From: Vibrio hangzhouensis
Lineage (GTDB): Bacteria; Pseudomonadota; Gammaproteobacteria; Enterobacterales; Vibrionaceae
Direction of reading: 5' to 3'
DNA: 64,000 bases
Assembly: GCF_900107935.1 (NCBI RefSeq)
Contig: NZ_FNVG01000002.1
Span: 344,157 to 408,156, forward strand
In this document: piece by piece, positions 8,721-19,003 of the stretch
Layout of the letters: the number at the start of each line of letters is the position of its first letter
How positions within the stretch are numbered: position 1 is the first letter of the stretch
Program-made: the position numbers and the translations under genes
The notes under the pieces: generated by a model
What the model was told of the DNA's origin: nothing
The model's database searches: none
Seen by the model: the letters and a program-made list of their open reading frames with translations, nothing else

Positions 8721-9513
8721 TGATGGTACCTTTTATCAGCGTGACGGCCTGACCACACAATTCAATTCTGTCTTGCTTTAACATCATACCGACATAACCG
8801 CCCCGCTCTGAATCCTGATAACCCACAAGCGAACACTTACCTAATTTCTCGGCCCAATAAGGTGCCAAGGCACAGTAAGCAGAGCCCGTCACCGGATCCT
8901 CGTTTACCCCAACCCAAGGTGCGAAATAGCGAACAATAAAATCGACGTCGCTTCGGTCAGAACGTGCGGTCAACGCCATGGCTCGACCATCACATTGAAT
9001 CAAAGCATGAAAGTTTGGAGTCAGGTGATGCAAGCGCTCCTCACTTTTTACCACCAGCAGATCTTTTCCCCCTTCAAACTCCCCCCAATAGTCGATGTCG
9101 TCTTCTTTCAACCCAAGGGCAGCGAGTATTTCCTTCGACTTGCGTGCGCTCTCGTTGGCTGGGTAAAGAGGAAAGTCCAATGAAATGCGTTCACCAACTT
9201 TGGTCGCGTGAAGCTCACCCGACAAAGTATGAAAACGGCACTGGCCATCGGCATCCAGCAATCCCATTTCATCCATCACTTTGACGGTTGCCAGAGTACC
9301 GTGCCCACAGAGCGCCACTTCAACCTGCGGGGTAAACCAACGAAGTCGGTTATCAGTAAGGGACAAAAATGCGGTTTCGGAAATCGCCATTTCCTTGGCA
9401 ATCGAAAGCATTAATGAAGCGGGTAACGGATCTTGAGTAATGCAGACTCCAGCCGGGTTCCCCTTGAACGGCTCGCTGGTGAATGCATTAACCTGATAAA
9501 TATCTAACTGCAT
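8713..9513 (-). CDS. PhzF-family isomerase/epimerase-like protein
   Basis: Two PhzF half-domains in 266 residues. Diagnostic segments are FKGNPAGVC, the acidic ISETAFL (catalytic Glu of the family), CGHGTLAT and, in the second half, NEDPVTGSAYCAL. A strong GGAG site precedes the ATG. Most members outside phenazine clusters have no assigned substrate, and no phenazine genes are nearby. It leads an operon with the HD-domain and GNAT genes, which suggests metabolite repair or salvage, although this is only inferred. Confidence 0.85.
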   Translation of the reverse strand: MQLDIYQVNAFTSEPFKGNPAGVCITQDPLPASLMLSIAKEMAISETAFLSLTDNRLRWFTPQVEVALCGHGTLATVKVMDEMGLLDADGQCRFHTLSGELHATKVGERISLDFPLYPANESARKSKEILAALGLKEDDIDYWGEFEGGKDLLVVKSEERLHHLTPNFHALIQCDGRAMALTARSDRSDVDFIVRYFAPWVGVNEDPVTGSAYCALAPYWAEKLGKCSLVGYQDSERGGYVGMMLKQDRIELCGQAVTLIKGTISV

Positions 9514-9652
9514 GACAACTCCTTGTAATCCGCTACTACTTTAAAGGATAGATAATGTCAGCGCGAGTACAGTTTAAATTCTGTGGATGATGATCTCGTA
9601 TCTCTGTTTATCGTACAGGTTCTCAACTATAAGAATTTATTGGACATTGTGT

Positions 9653-9805
9653 ATGCATCAGAAGCGACACTTACCCCAAAAACACTGCCCTGTCTGTCAG
9701 AGACCTTTCACTTGGCGCAAGAAGTGGCGCCACAACTGGAATGAGGTTGTCTATTGCTCTAAACGTTGTGCATCCAGAAGGTCGCCGGCCTCTACCAGTC
9801 AATAA
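9653..9805 (+). CDS. DUF2256 small zinc-finger-like protein
   Basis: A 50-residue basic protein with two CxxC-type pairs (HCPVCQRPF and YCSKRC), the pattern of DUF2256. I start it at the ATG giving MHQKRH, because the upstream part of the frame is not conserved-looking. DUF2256 genes commonly sit beside cryptochrome/photolyase genes, and that is the case here: its 3' end overlaps the SDR gene of the photolyase operon tail to tail. Role unknown; metal or nucleic acid binding is plausible. Confidence 0.75.
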   Translation: MHQKRHLPQKHCPVCQRPFTWRKKWRHNWNEVVYCSKRCASRRSPASTSQ

Positions 9806-10517
9806 CCGAACGGTCGTAGGCTAGAAAGTGCCCATTGTCTTCGGGGGTGAGGGATTGAATCACCTCAAACAACAGTCTGGCGGTTTTTGAAGGAGAGAAG
9901 AGTTGTTCACAAGGAACATTGGTCTGGAACGGTTGAGATAACGTCGTGTCCGTTGTCCCTGGGTGTAATGCCACAGTACACGATCGCGGCATCAGCCGCC
10001 CCCACTCTATGCTGATGTTTTTAAGCGCCATATTCAGTGCTGCTTTGGAGCAACGATAGCTGTACCACCCACCGAGTTGATTATCACCGATGCTGCCCAC
10101 CCTGGCAGAAAGTGTGACAAAACGAGGTGCAGCAGAATTCCTGAGCGTTGATTGAAAATATTTAGCCAACAACAGTGTTGGTATTGTATTAAGTTGGATA
10201 CTGTTCAAAACATTGCTCGCATCCACTGACCTCAGACTTTTTTCGGGTGTGTTGCTACCGAGATCAAGCGCACCAACGCAGTTTATCACCCAATCTACTC
10301 CGCCGTATTTAGCATCAATAAGCTGCAATAAAAGGCAATAATCCTGCTCTCTGGTTACATCCATCTTGACCCATTCCAGTCTGGGGTGAATCATGGGCAC
10401 AGTCTCTCGATGATAGGTGGCAATGATGCTGGCCACGCTGTGGTCTAGGATATGACGGCAAAGTGCAGCACCAATGCCACCACTGCCTCCCACCAGAACT
10501 ATCGTTGTTGGTGCCAT
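9792..10517 (-). CDS. Short-chain dehydrogenase/reductase (CsgA-like)
   Basis: A 241-residue SDR. The dinucleotide-binding motif is [10 protein letters not shown] near the N-terminus, followed by NCVGAL (NAG-type motif), a Ser in TLSARVGS and the catalytic YSYRCSK. It follows the FeS-type photolyase by only seven bases and is probably co-transcribed with both photolyase genes. SDRs in this neighbourhood are frequent in marine gammaproteobacteria. The substrate is not known. Confidence 0.8.
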   Translation of the reverse strand: MAPTTIVLVGGSGGIGAALCRHILDHSVASIIATYHRETVPMIHPRLEWVKMDVTREQDYCLLLQLIDAKYGGVDWVINCVGALDLGSNTPEKSLRSVDASNVLNSIQLNTIPTLLLAKYFQSTLRNSAAPRFVTLSARVGSIGDNQLGGWYSYRCSKAALNMALKNISIEWGRLMPRSCTVALHPGTTDTTLSQPFQTNVPCEQLFSPSKTARLLFEVIQSLTPEDNGHFLAYDRSVIDW

Positions 10518-10524
10518 GGTCGCC

Positions 10525-12075
10525 TCACAACTGGTTTATTCTTGCCAGATTCATTTCAGCGGTAGCCAGATGCTCGTCTTGTACATCGGGTGCCATTCGA
10601 TCCCAGGTTCGGTATATCATGGCCGTTCGTGGGTTGTTCACCAATCGCTCTCGATGTTGGTGCATAAAGCGCCAGTAGAATCCATTGAAGGGGCAAGCTT
10701 GCTTACCAGCGCGCTCTTTGACATTGTAAAAGCAACCGCTGCAGTAATCGCTCATTTTGTTAATGTAACCACCACTGGAACCATAAGGTTTAGTCGCAAT
10801 CAAACCGCCATCGGCGTAAAGTGCCATGCCCCGCGTATTGGGCAGCTCAACCCACTCAATCGCATCGATATAGATCCCCAGATACCATCGTTCTACCTGG
10901 TCCGGATCCAACCCTGTCAACAATGCAAAGTTTCCCGTCACCATTAACCTTTGAATATGATGCGCGTAAGCAAACTCCAATGACTGTGTTATCGCCAGTT
11001 TCATGCAACGCATTTGGGTCTTACCCGTCCAGTAAAATTCCGGGACAGCCCTGCTCGCATCAAGACGGTTAAGCTCTTTATATTCCGGCATGTTGCTCCA
11101 GTACATACCCCTTACATATTCCCGCCATCCTAAAATTTGTCTGACGAACCCCTCAATTTGAGCCAGTGATATCTCCCCTTTCGAGTTCGCGTAACTGTCG
11201 ATAGCGGCATACAACACCTCTAATGGGCTCAACATCTTGCAATTGAGCGAAAAAGACAACCTACTGTGATATAGGCTCCACATACTCTGATGTTGGTCTG
11301 TCATTGCATCCTGAAAACGACCGAACAAAGGCAGGCAAACCTGGCAGAAGTGAGCAAGTAATGTCAGCGATTGAGCCCTGCTTGTGGGCCAGAGCAAGTG
11401 AGGGCCAATAGTGCCAATCGATGGGATGCCATGTGCGTTGAGACGTTCCAATACTCGCTCGGTGGGATTGGCGAACAACAGCGGCGAAGGTAGCTGTGCA
11501 ATATCTTCTTTCTTGAGTTTCTTGCGATTGTCGGCATCATAACTCCACTTCCCTCCCAAGGGTTTGACTTCATTCTCCATTAACATGCCGTGCTTTTTGC
11601 GCATTTTGCGGTAGAAGTGATCCATCACTATCGCTTTTCTCGGCGGGAAATGGTGCTCAATTTCATCATAAGGCAACAGAAAGTGTTCCGTTTCTGCCAT
11701 GGAGACGCAGACCCCAACCAAGTCTAGCGCCTGCAGTTGTACCACCAGGCGAAACTCGTCCGGACGCTGAAATTCGAAATGTGTCACCCCATACTGCTGA
11801 CACAAAGCTCTAAGCAGTTCAGTCAGTGATGTGTAATTTTGGGTATCGTCGAGAGTAAGGAGAAGCACCTCATGGCCTTGTTGCCGAAGCGTCTTGGCAA
11901 AGCTCTCCATCGCCAGAAAAAAAGCCACTAGCTTTTGAACGTGATGGGTAACATATTCAGACTCCTGCTTTAATTCGGCAATCACATACAGGGTGTCGTC
12001 ATTACTTACAGTAAACCACGAATGTTGTTCATTCAGCTGGTCACCCAAAATGAGTCGAAGTCGGCGGTATCCCAT
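10525..12075 (-). CDS. Cryptochrome/photolyase, FeS-type bacterial (6-4) photolyase-related
   Basis: A 516-residue member of the deoxyribodipyrimidine photolyase-related (PhrB/FeS-BCP) family, which repairs (6-4) photoproducts using FAD and light. The N-terminal Rossmann-like part begins RLILGDQLNEQHSWF, the family hallmark. Four cysteines that could hold the [4Fe-4S] cluster are present: one in MRCMKLA and three in the C-terminal DYCSGCFYN and QACPFNGF segments. It lies ten bases after the DASH cryptochrome and seven before the SDR, forming one operon. The gene symbol is left blank because family naming varies. Confidence 0.88.
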   Translation of the reverse strand: MGYRRLRLILGDQLNEQHSWFTVSNDDTLYVIAELKQESEYVTHHVQKLVAFFLAMESFAKTLRQQGHEVLLLTLDDTQNYTSLTELLRALCQQYGVTHFEFQRPDEFRLVVQLQALDLVGVCVSMAETEHFLLPYDEIEHHFPPRKAIVMDHFYRKMRKKHGMLMENEVKPLGGKWSYDADNRKKLKKEDIAQLPSPLLFANPTERVLERLNAHGIPSIGTIGPHLLWPTSRAQSLTLLAHFCQVCLPLFGRFQDAMTDQHQSMWSLYHSRLSFSLNCKMLSPLEVLYAAIDSYANSKGEISLAQIEGFVRQILGWREYVRGMYWSNMPEYKELNRLDASRAVPEFYWTGKTQMRCMKLAITQSLEFAYAHHIQRLMVTGNFALLTGLDPDQVERWYLGIYIDAIEWVELPNTRGMALYADGGLIATKPYGSSGGYINKMSDYCSGCFYNVKERAGKQACPFNGFYWRFMHQHRERLVNNPRTAMIYRTWDRMAPDVQDEHLATAEMNLARINQL

Positions 12076-12084
12076 TTCTGTCTC

Positions 12085-13422
12085 CTAATCCTGAATTGGC
12101 CAATCCACCATATCCACAGTGTCCAACGACGCTGAGTCGGCGTTTCCCTTCCATTTACGAACAAAAATACCCTCAGGATCATAGAGTTGGGTCTGCTTAC
12201 TAAGATCAAACTGACGATGCCCTCTGGGATCAGCACCAACTCCCGCCAGGTACTGCCAGTTGCCCCAATTGGAGCCGACATCATAATCAATCAACATATG
12301 CTGGAAGTAGCATGCACCAAAACGCCAGTCGAGACCGAGTTCATGCACAAAACAACTTGCGACAAGTTGTCGTCCACGATTGGACATATAGCCCGTGCGC
12401 TTCAATTGGTTCATGCACGCATTAACGACCGGATAGGGCGTCTTCCCCTCGACCCATTGGCGAAATCGAGAGGCGTAGAAGGTCGTCAACGGTGGTGTAT
12501 CTTTGATCCCTTTGAAAGCAAACAATCGGGCTCCGTATTTGCAGCCGTACCAATAAAAGTATTCCCGCCACAGTAACTCGAACAGAATCCAGTAGGTCGA
12601 CTCGTTGGCACCGTTTTTACGTTCAAATTTACGCAACTGTTGGACAATGGTTTTCGGCGATACATTTCCGTTGGCAAGCCACAGTGAAAACTTGGTTGAA
12701 GCTGTCCAGTCGTCCAGTCGGTTGCGCGTCAATTTGTAACTCAGTGCGGCATCGGTGGCAAAGTAATGGCGAACATGACGAAGTCCTGCCAGTTCCCCCC
12801 CTCGAATCCCCTCAAGGGCAAGAGTCGACTCAGCGGTCCCATAGGCCAGAGGAAGCGCGTCGCGGGTGTTCATTGGCGGCGGCAGTTGGGTTGTTGTTTC
12901 CGCTACGGAAGGGATGTCGACCTTCTCCATTTTCTTTCTAAAACCAGAGAAGCTCGACGGCAGTGCGTTAACGAGGAAAGGTAAATCATCACGTTGAAAC
13001 AAAGTACCGTTGTTGCAACGATGTAAGTGCAGGCGTGGGTGCTTTACCTGCGTTTGCCTGACGACATATTCTACGTACCAACTGGAACTGAAACTGATGT
13101 ACAGGTCCGTCGCCGCGTAATAGTTGACCATCTCAGACAAGGCATTCACCGCTTCATCTATGCTGTTGACCGAGACTTGGTGTAATGTCTGGCCGAGTTG
13201 CCAAAGTGACTGGTTCAGTTCTCCCACAGCCTGCATTCTGAACTCTTGCCTGGCATCATCATCAATTTCTATCGGTAAGAATCGGCGATCAAATAATGTT
13301 TTTAGCTCTGCAAAATAAAAACAATGAAGAGCTTCCATCTCGACACTGGCGCAACGCAATAATGCGTTGTCGTGTAGACGCAAATCATTGTAAAACCAAT
13401 ACAACCCTCTTTTCACCGACAT
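12085..13422 (-). CDS. DASH-type cryptochrome/photolyase
   Basis: A 445-residue photolyase-superfamily protein. The N-terminal antenna domain starts RGLYWFYNDLRLHDN. The FAD domain shows the typical WREYFYW, GYMSNRGRQLVASCFVHELGLDWRFGA and DYDVGSNWGNWQY blocks of the Cry-DASH group. These proteins bind FAD and a folate and repair cyclobutane dimers in single-stranded DNA; some have signalling roles. It is the first gene of the light operon, with GGAG upstream, and diverges from nqrB. I saw no convincing ECF promoter in the intergenic region. Confidence 0.9.
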   Translation of the reverse strand: MSVKRGLYWFYNDLRLHDNALLRCASVEMEALHCFYFAELKTLFDRRFLPIEIDDDARQEFRMQAVGELNQSLWQLGQTLHQVSVNSIDEAVNALSEMVNYYAATDLYISFSSSWYVEYVVRQTQVKHPRLHLHRCNNGTLFQRDDLPFLVNALPSSFSGFRKKMEKVDIPSVAETTTQLPPPMNTRDALPLAYGTAESTLALEGIRGGELAGLRHVRHYFATDAALSYKLTRNRLDDWTASTKFSLWLANGNVSPKTIVQQLRKFERKNGANESTYWILFELLWREYFYWYGCKYGARLFAFKGIKDTPPLTTFYASRFRQWVEGKTPYPVVNACMNQLKRTGYMSNRGRQLVASCFVHELGLDWRFGACYFQHMLIDYDVGSNWGNWQYLAGVGADPRGHRQFDLSKQTQLYDPEGIFVRKWKGNADSASLDTVDMVDWPIQD

Positions 13423-13552
13423 GATTTCTCCACTCTTCTGTGCGCGGCCACATAATTAATACGCAGTTCATACTTCAATAGCTTAGTCAAAGAGTGGTCA
13501 TTCTGAGAGCCCGCCTCGTAGGAAAAGAGTCAGCTAAAAAGAGGGTCACAAT

Positions 13553-14794
13553 ATGTCGCTCAAAAAGAATCTGGATAAACTGGCTCCCCATTTTGAAGCA
13601 GGGGGCAAATATCAAACTTTCTATCCGCTATACGAAGCGGTGGCCACGCTGTTTTACACGCCCGGCCATGTAACTCATGGACGCACTCACATTAGAGACA
13701 GTATCGACTTAAAGCGCATCATGATTATGGTTTGGCTCGCCGTGTTTCCAGCGATGTTTTGGGGGATGTACAATATTGGTAATCAAGCCACATTGGCACT
13801 CATGGCCAATTATTCTATTCCGGAAGTCACGCAACTCATGAACGACAACTGGCGTTTGGCTCTGGCATTTTCCGGTCTGAATGACTTAAATAGCGCCACT
13901 TGGCTCAGCAAGATGCTTTATGGTGCTTGCTACTTCCTTCCAGTGTACGTCACGGTGTTCGTTGTTGGTGGGTTCTGGGAGGTCCTGTTTTCCATTGTTC
14001 GCAAACACGAAGTTAACGAGGGCTTTTTCGTCAGCTCAATTCTGTTTTCGCTGATTCTCCCTCCAACCATTCCGTTATGGCAGGCCGCATTGGGCATTAC
14101 CTTTGGCATTGTGGTGGCTAAGGAAGTGTTTGGCGGGACAGGCCGTAATTTTCTTAACCCCGCTCTGGCTGGCCGGGCCTTCCTCTATTTCGCCTATCCA
14201 GCGCATATGTCCGGCGGAGCCGTTTGGGTGGCCGCGGATGGCTACTCCGGTGCGACCCCGCTTAGCCAATGGTATGAAGGCGGCATCAGCAATTTAGTCA
14301 GTAATACGACCGGCGAGACCATTACTTGGGGGGATGCTTTTTTAGGTAATATCCCTGGTTCCATGGGTGAGGTCTCCACCCTGCTCATTGCACTAGCGGG
14401 CATCTTTCTGATCGCCATCGGCATCGCCTCATGGCGTATTGTTGTAGGTGTTTTGCTCGGACTCACTTTCGCCGCGACACTGTTTAATCTTATTGGCTCT
14501 GACAGTAATCCGATGTTCTCCATGCCTGTCTGGTGGCATTTTGTCATTGGCGGCGTCGCTTTTGGTACCTTCTTTATGGCTACCGACCCGGTATCAGCAG
14601 CTTTCACAGATACCGGAAAATGGGCTTACGGGATTCTAATTGGCTTAATGACGATTGGCATTCGAGTCCTCAACCCCGCCTATCCGGAAGGCATCATGCT
14701 GGCCATTCTGTTTGCTAATTTGTTTGCACCGCTTTTTGACCATATCGTTAAAGAATCGATGGTTAAGCGAAGAGGGCGCCGAATAGTGAAATAA
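13553..14794 (+). CDS. nqrB: Na+-translocating NADH:quinone reductase subunit B, solitary copy
   Basis: The 413-residue product is full length and strongly NqrB-like, with about ten membrane helices. The covalent FMN site SGAT is intact at residues 232-235 (Thr 235, matching Thr 236 of V. cholerae NqrB as I recall). A GAGGG ribosome site precedes the ATG. In a normal nqr operon this gene lies between nqrA and nqrC, but here both neighbours are unrelated: a photolyase on the left and a diguanylate cyclase on the right. It is thus an orphan paralogue. It may form an alternative complex with the main Nqr subunits, or act in another way; the window cannot decide this. Confidence 0.9.
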   Translation: MSLKKNLDKLAPHFEAGGKYQTFYPLYEAVATLFYTPGHVTHGRTHIRDSIDLKRIMIMVWLAVFPAMFWGMYNIGNQATLALMANYSIPEVTQLMNDNWRLALAFSGLNDLNSATWLSKMLYGACYFLPVYVTVFVVGGFWEVLFSIVRKHEVNEGFFVSSILFSLILPPTIPLWQAALGITFGIVVAKEVFGGTGRNFLNPALAGRAFLYFAYPAHMSGGAVWVAADGYSGATPLSQWYEGGISNLVSNTTGETITWGDAFLGNIPGSMGEVSTLLIALAGIFLIAIGIASWRIVVGVLLGLTFAATLFNLIGSDSNPMFSMPVWWHFVIGGVAFGTFFMATDPVSAAFTDTGKWAYGILIGLMTIGIRVLNPAYPEGIMLAILFANLFAPLFDHIVKESMVKRRGRRIVK

Positions 14795-15023
14795 AGTAGT
14801 GAAACATAATTCATATAATAGTCATATGGTTTTATAAAGTGCGATAATTTTGAAGCAGAATCACTATTTATTTTGAGTGTATTTTCAAAATCTGAACTTT
14901 CGAAAGTGACAAACTACTGAACTCGTTGGATAATTGTAGTTATTAATAACAGACCAGAAGAGTCTGCATAACTACAAGCTCTACCCAAGAAAATCAGAAT
15001 GAGCCAAGGACAATAGTGAGATC

Positions 15024-16046
15024 ATGAAGAGAAGCGATTTTCAAAAATCGGCGGCAAACTTAAAAAAAGCAGTGCCCTTGATGGTGAAGCATCATGTACC
15101 CGCGACTCCGGCCAACTACGCCTTGTGGTACACCTATGTTGATCAAACTATTCCAGAGTTGAATGCCGAAGTTGATGCGATATTAAAAGACTTCGACATT
15201 TTGCCTCCCGTCAATATTAACACCCTGTACCGCAACCACATTGCGGGCAAGGCTGAAGTAAGCTTGCACGAACTAAAACACAATATGGAAGCCCTCGTTA
15301 CCGAAGTTTCCAGCTCTATGACCGATGCCATATCGGACACCTCTCAATTTTCAAAAGTACTCGAACAGAGCTTTGATGGACTGTCGTCCAGCCTGGGTTC
15401 CGAACGCAACCCAACCCTTGACGATGTAATGCCAATGATCAAACGACTTGTCGATGAAGCGAGTGACATCCGCCACTCCACCGACTTCATCCACGGTCAG
15501 CTGCAAAATGCCAGCGACGAAATCACCCGACTGAAAGCGCAACTTGCCAAAGTGCAATGCAATGCCATGTTTGATAGCCTGACATCGCTCTATAATCGAG
15601 GCGCCTTTGATGCCGACATGACAATGTTCTGTGACGCCAAGCAGCCAATGAGTTTAATCCTGCTTGATATCGATCACTTTAAGAAATTCAATGATGAGCT
15701 GGGACACCTGTTTGGTGACACCATACTCAAAGGCATTTCACAGCGATTAAAACAAGCGTGCCGCGGAGGCATTACCGCCTACCGATTCGGTGGTGAAGAG
15801 TTTGCACTGATTGTTCCAAACAAGTCCCTACGAGTGGCGCGACAAATGGCCGATGCACTGCGTCTGACCATAGAGAAAATGACCATTAAGGATCGTAAAA
15901 ACGGCACAACGGTAGGCAACATCACCGCGTCGTTCGGTGTCGCAGAGTTTGTCACCGGTGATTCCTATACTTCTCTGGTCGATCGCGCAGACCAACAGTT
16001 GTATGACGCGAAACGAAGTGGTCGTAACCGCGTAATGCCATTCTAA
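15024..16046 (+). CDS. Diguanylate cyclase, cytoplasmic
   Basis: A 340-residue protein without membrane segments. The N-terminal 170 residues are helical (NYALWYTYVD, then coiled-coil-like stretches), as in the cytosolic GGDEF proteins with an uncharacterised helical input region. The GGDEF domain (about 180-340) has DIDHFKKFND and an intact active site FGGEEF, so c-di-GMP synthesis is expected. At the inhibitory I-site position the sequence reads RGGI instead of RxxD, so product inhibition is probably lost. It is monocistronic and converges with the HD-GYP gene. Confidence 0.88.
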   Translation: MKRSDFQKSAANLKKAVPLMVKHHVPATPANYALWYTYVDQTIPELNAEVDAILKDFDILPPVNINTLYRNHIAGKAEVSLHELKHNMEALVTEVSSSMTDAISDTSQFSKVLEQSFDGLSSSLGSERNPTLDDVMPMIKRLVDEASDIRHSTDFIHGQLQNASDEITRLKAQLAKVQCNAMFDSLTSLYNRGAFDADMTMFCDAKQPMSLILLDIDHFKKFNDELGHLFGDTILKGISQRLKQACRGGITAYRFGGEEFALIVPNKSLRVARQMADALRLTIEKMTIKDRKNGTTVGNITASFGVAEFVTGDSYTSLVDRADQQLYDAKRSGRNRVMPF

Positions 16047-16114
16047 CTTATACCGTTGAGCTTCTATCTCTGAAAGCTGCAGGATTAAACTTGCAGCTAC
16101 TGTCTTTTTGAACT

Positions 16115-19003
16115 CTATAAATACTTTTCTATATCGACGTCATCTAGCTGTTCAGAACTCAGGAAATGGTTGGCAAATTGCATATAGACACCGGACTGCA
16201 AAAACAGCCTGAACAGGCTTGAATCCAGATGACCGTCTTTGACCATAAAGCTCATAATCTTTATCGCTTCCGATAGAGTTTTTGCCTTTTTATAAGGACG
16301 ATCACCGCTCGTCAAGGCTTCGAATACATCAGCAATGGCCATCGCGCGCGCAGGTATTGGCAACTCACTGGCCTTCAGCCCCAATGGATAACCGCTACCA
16401 TCAGCCTTCTCATGATGGCTTCCCGCCAACATTGGGACATTCTTCATGTGTTTCGGAAACGGCAAACTCTCTAACATTCTTATCGTCTCTATCATATGAC
16501 TGTTGATGATGTAACGCTCTTCAGCATTGAGCGTGCCTTTCTCTATCGACAAATTATACAGCTCACCCAAGTCGTTCTGATATTCACCCGCCTGCAAAAC
16601 AAACCGGTCTTCTCTCACCGGTGCTTTATCCCAGGGGATCTTGTGCATCATACTGTCTGACAGCACTGGCACTTGCTCTTGTTGGTTAAATCGCGTGTCC
16701 GAACAACGGGACAGTTCTTGCCACGACATGCCCAACCCTGGATCTATCGTTGGTTGCCAGGTACGCCTAGCAATCGCCTTTAAACGTTCAAGCTGATCAG
16801 GTTCCAGACTTTCAGTGCCAAGATTGATCCTCGCTAAAAAGCTAAACTCATCATCCAGCGCTTGCTGCTGTTTGTGTACACTTTCCAAATCACTGGCACT
16901 GAGCTCACCTGTGTATTTAGTGCGGTAGAACTTCAGCTCCACATCACGCTTTAGCACCTCAAAACGTGTGCGAACTTCGTGTATACGATTATAAATCGTC
17001 TCTAGCTTGGTGGACTTATCGATCACATGCTCTGGTGTTGTCACCTTGCCACAGTCATGCAACCAGGCAGCGATATGAAGCTCCTGCCATTGCTCTTTTG
17101 ACATGGAAAAGTCTGCGAAAGCCGAGTCTTTTGAGTCTTGCGCCGCCTGTGTCAGCATCTCCGTCAATACCGGAACACGCTGACAGTGGTTGCCCGTGTA
17201 TGGCGATTTGGTGTCGATAGCACCTGCCATCACCTGAATAAACGAATCCAACAAAGCCCTTTGATCCGCTAACATCGTCTGGGTTTCAATGGTGACGGAC
17301 GCATAGGATGCGAGAGTTTCCAGGTACTCTTTATCATCCATTAACACCTGGGTTTCATGCTCTTCATCAAACCCCAGCCCCAGACCACCGATGACATTTT
17401 GTTTACGATCCAGCAAAGGAATGAACAATAAATTGTCTGTGGCGTTTTCCTTGGTGACAAAAGGCCGCTCCTCATAATACTTCGAGTAAACGGGCTGTTT
17501 TTTCACAAAAAAGTCATGAACATCGTCAGCAAGTCGAGCGTCATCCAGAGGAATACGGGGCTCTTTTGCCACGTCCAACACCCCCTTTTTACTCAGTTTG
17601 ACAAATTTGGGTTCCAGATACTTTTCATCACTGCTCAGCAGATAAAGGTAGGCACCATTTGCGCCAGTAGCGTCAACGGTTTCCTCGCACACTAACTCAA
17701 GCAGCTTTTCCAGATCATCCTCTTTCGCCATCGAGTTCGTTAGCGACAGAAAACGCCTGATGGTTGACTGCATCACCGACAACGAATCCGACATCGCCTT
17801 GATTTCACTCACTCTGGATGCTTCCTGAGAACCATTATGGAACTGGAAATGCTGTATCGAATCTGCTTTTTTTGTTGCCTGACGAATCGGTTTCGCCAGC
17901 AACTGCGACAAGAAATAGATACACGGTAAAGCAAACAACAGGGCAAAAAACGAACCGACAAGCGATCGTTTAGCCACCAGATTGGCATTTTTTAGCAATT
18001 GCTCCGACTTCACGGCCATCACCATATTGAAGGTTTGATCACGTGTCCCTCTCAGTCTATCGACTTTCACGACCCACTTTTCATCGTTATATGTGATTTC
18101 TTTGGCCTCATCACCAAACTCAACCATATTGGCCGTACTGGAAACCAACGGGTGGTCGATATCTCCGAGTTTAAGACTTACCGATTGCCGAAGAGCGTCA
18201 CGAATCTCGAACAACTCGGGTCTGCTGTAGGCATAAACGTTGAAGCTGTCGTCATAAAGCACCCTCAACGCATCTCGGTTTTCATCACTGTCCTGTAACA
18301 CCAGTGATACCTGGTCGAGCAATATATCTGCGCCAAAAACTGCACCATTAGTGGCCTTTCGAGAGATAGTGATGCCGGAGCGTGAGATGATCGGCATGTA
18401 ATACGGCTCCGACACTTTAGCGGCACTGAGTGACGCACTGCGGTACCATTTGGCCTTGCGAGGATCGATGAAAAAATTATGAATCGTTTTTGACTGAAGG
18501 AGCCCCAGATGTGCACTGTAGGTTTTGACCAACAAGGTGTTGGTCTCTGAGTTATAATTCAACGCTGCAAATTCGGCATTCGGGCCGAGATTAATTTGGT
18601 CTCGCATTCGATTATCCGTAACTCTGGCAACCGACAGCCACTCTCCGTCAGGAAACGCCGCTTTCAGGGCAAAAATATGGCGGTTTGCTCTGAGTTGAGA
18701 AACCAGCTCAGGAACAAAATCAAAACGCTTACTCGGGACCACTTCACGGACTAACTCTCCCGCAGAGTATGCATCAACAATGCTAAATGCAGGTCCAAAG
18801 TGGAACGACATGTTACTGCGTGTTTCCCCAGCAATCCGCTCAAACAAGTTTTCATTCGCGTTGAGGATGACTTTGTTCAGGCTAGTGTGGGTTATCCAGA
18901 TTTGTACCCCACAGACGATAATCACCAGAACAACAAATATAGCGGAAATATGGATATGGAGCGGGAAGGTAAGTCTTTTGATACGGTTCTGACTGGTCGG
19001 CAT
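16115..19003 (-). CDS. Membrane sensor with GAF and HD-GYP domains, probable c-di-GMP phosphodiesterase
   Basis: About 962 residues: a first membrane helix near residue 22-42, a long periplasmic region of Cache type, a second helix near 355-375, a HAMP-like linker, a GAF domain (about 425-590) and an HD-GYP domain. The metal and catalytic motifs are present: LHDCGK (HD near 645) and HHEKADGSGYP near 867. The HD-to-GYP distance is about 220 residues, against some 60-65 in classic HD-GYP proteins, so about 150 residues are inserted, including long charged helices. I chose the in-frame ATG; a GTG four codons earlier is an alternative. Neither has a strong ribosome site. Confidence 0.85.
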   Translation of the reverse strand: MPTSQNRIKRLTFPLHIHISAIFVVLVIIVCGVQIWITHTSLNKVILNANENLFERIAGETRSNMSFHFGPAFSIVDAYSAGELVREVVPSKRFDFVPELVSQLRANRHIFALKAAFPDGEWLSVARVTDNRMRDQINLGPNAEFAALNYNSETNTLLVKTYSAHLGLLQSKTIHNFFIDPRKAKWYRSASLSAAKVSEPYYMPIISRSGITISRKATNGAVFGADILLDQVSLVLQDSDENRDALRVLYDDSFNVYAYSRPELFEIRDALRQSVSLKLGDIDHPLVSSTANMVEFGDEAKEITYNDEKWVVKVDRLRGTRDQTFNMVMAVKSEQLLKNANLVAKRSLVGSFFALLFALPCIYFLSQLLAKPIRQATKKADSIQHFQFHNGSQEASRVSEIKAMSDSLSVMQSTIRRFLSLTNSMAKEDDLEKLLELVCEETVDATGANGAYLYLLSSDEKYLEPKFVKLSKKGVLDVAKEPRIPLDDARLADDVHDFFVKKQPVYSKYYEERPFVTKENATDNLLFIPLLDRKQNVIGGLGLGFDEEHETQVLMDDKEYLETLASYASVTIETQTMLADQRALLDSFIQVMAGAIDTKSPYTGNHCQRVPVLTEMLTQAAQDSKDSAFADFSMSKEQWQELHIAAWLHDCGKVTTPEHVIDKSTKLETIYNRIHEVRTRFEVLKRDVELKFYRTKYTGELSASDLESVHKQQQALDDEFSFLARINLGTESLEPDQLERLKAIARRTWQPTIDPGLGMSWQELSRCSDTRFNQQEQVPVLSDSMMHKIPWDKAPVREDRFVLQAGEYQNDLGELYNLSIEKGTLNAEERYIINSHMIETIRMLESLPFPKHMKNVPMLAGSHHEKADGSGYPLGLKASELPIPARAMAIADVFEALTSGDRPYKKAKTLSEAIKIMSFMVKDGHLDSSLFRLFLQSGVYMQFANHFLSSEQLDDVDIEKYL

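Noticed and set aside
13423..13552. A light-dependent ECF sigma promoter for the cryptochrome operon
   Set aside because: A CGTA -10-like word is present, but no matching TGATCC-type -35 lies at the right distance.
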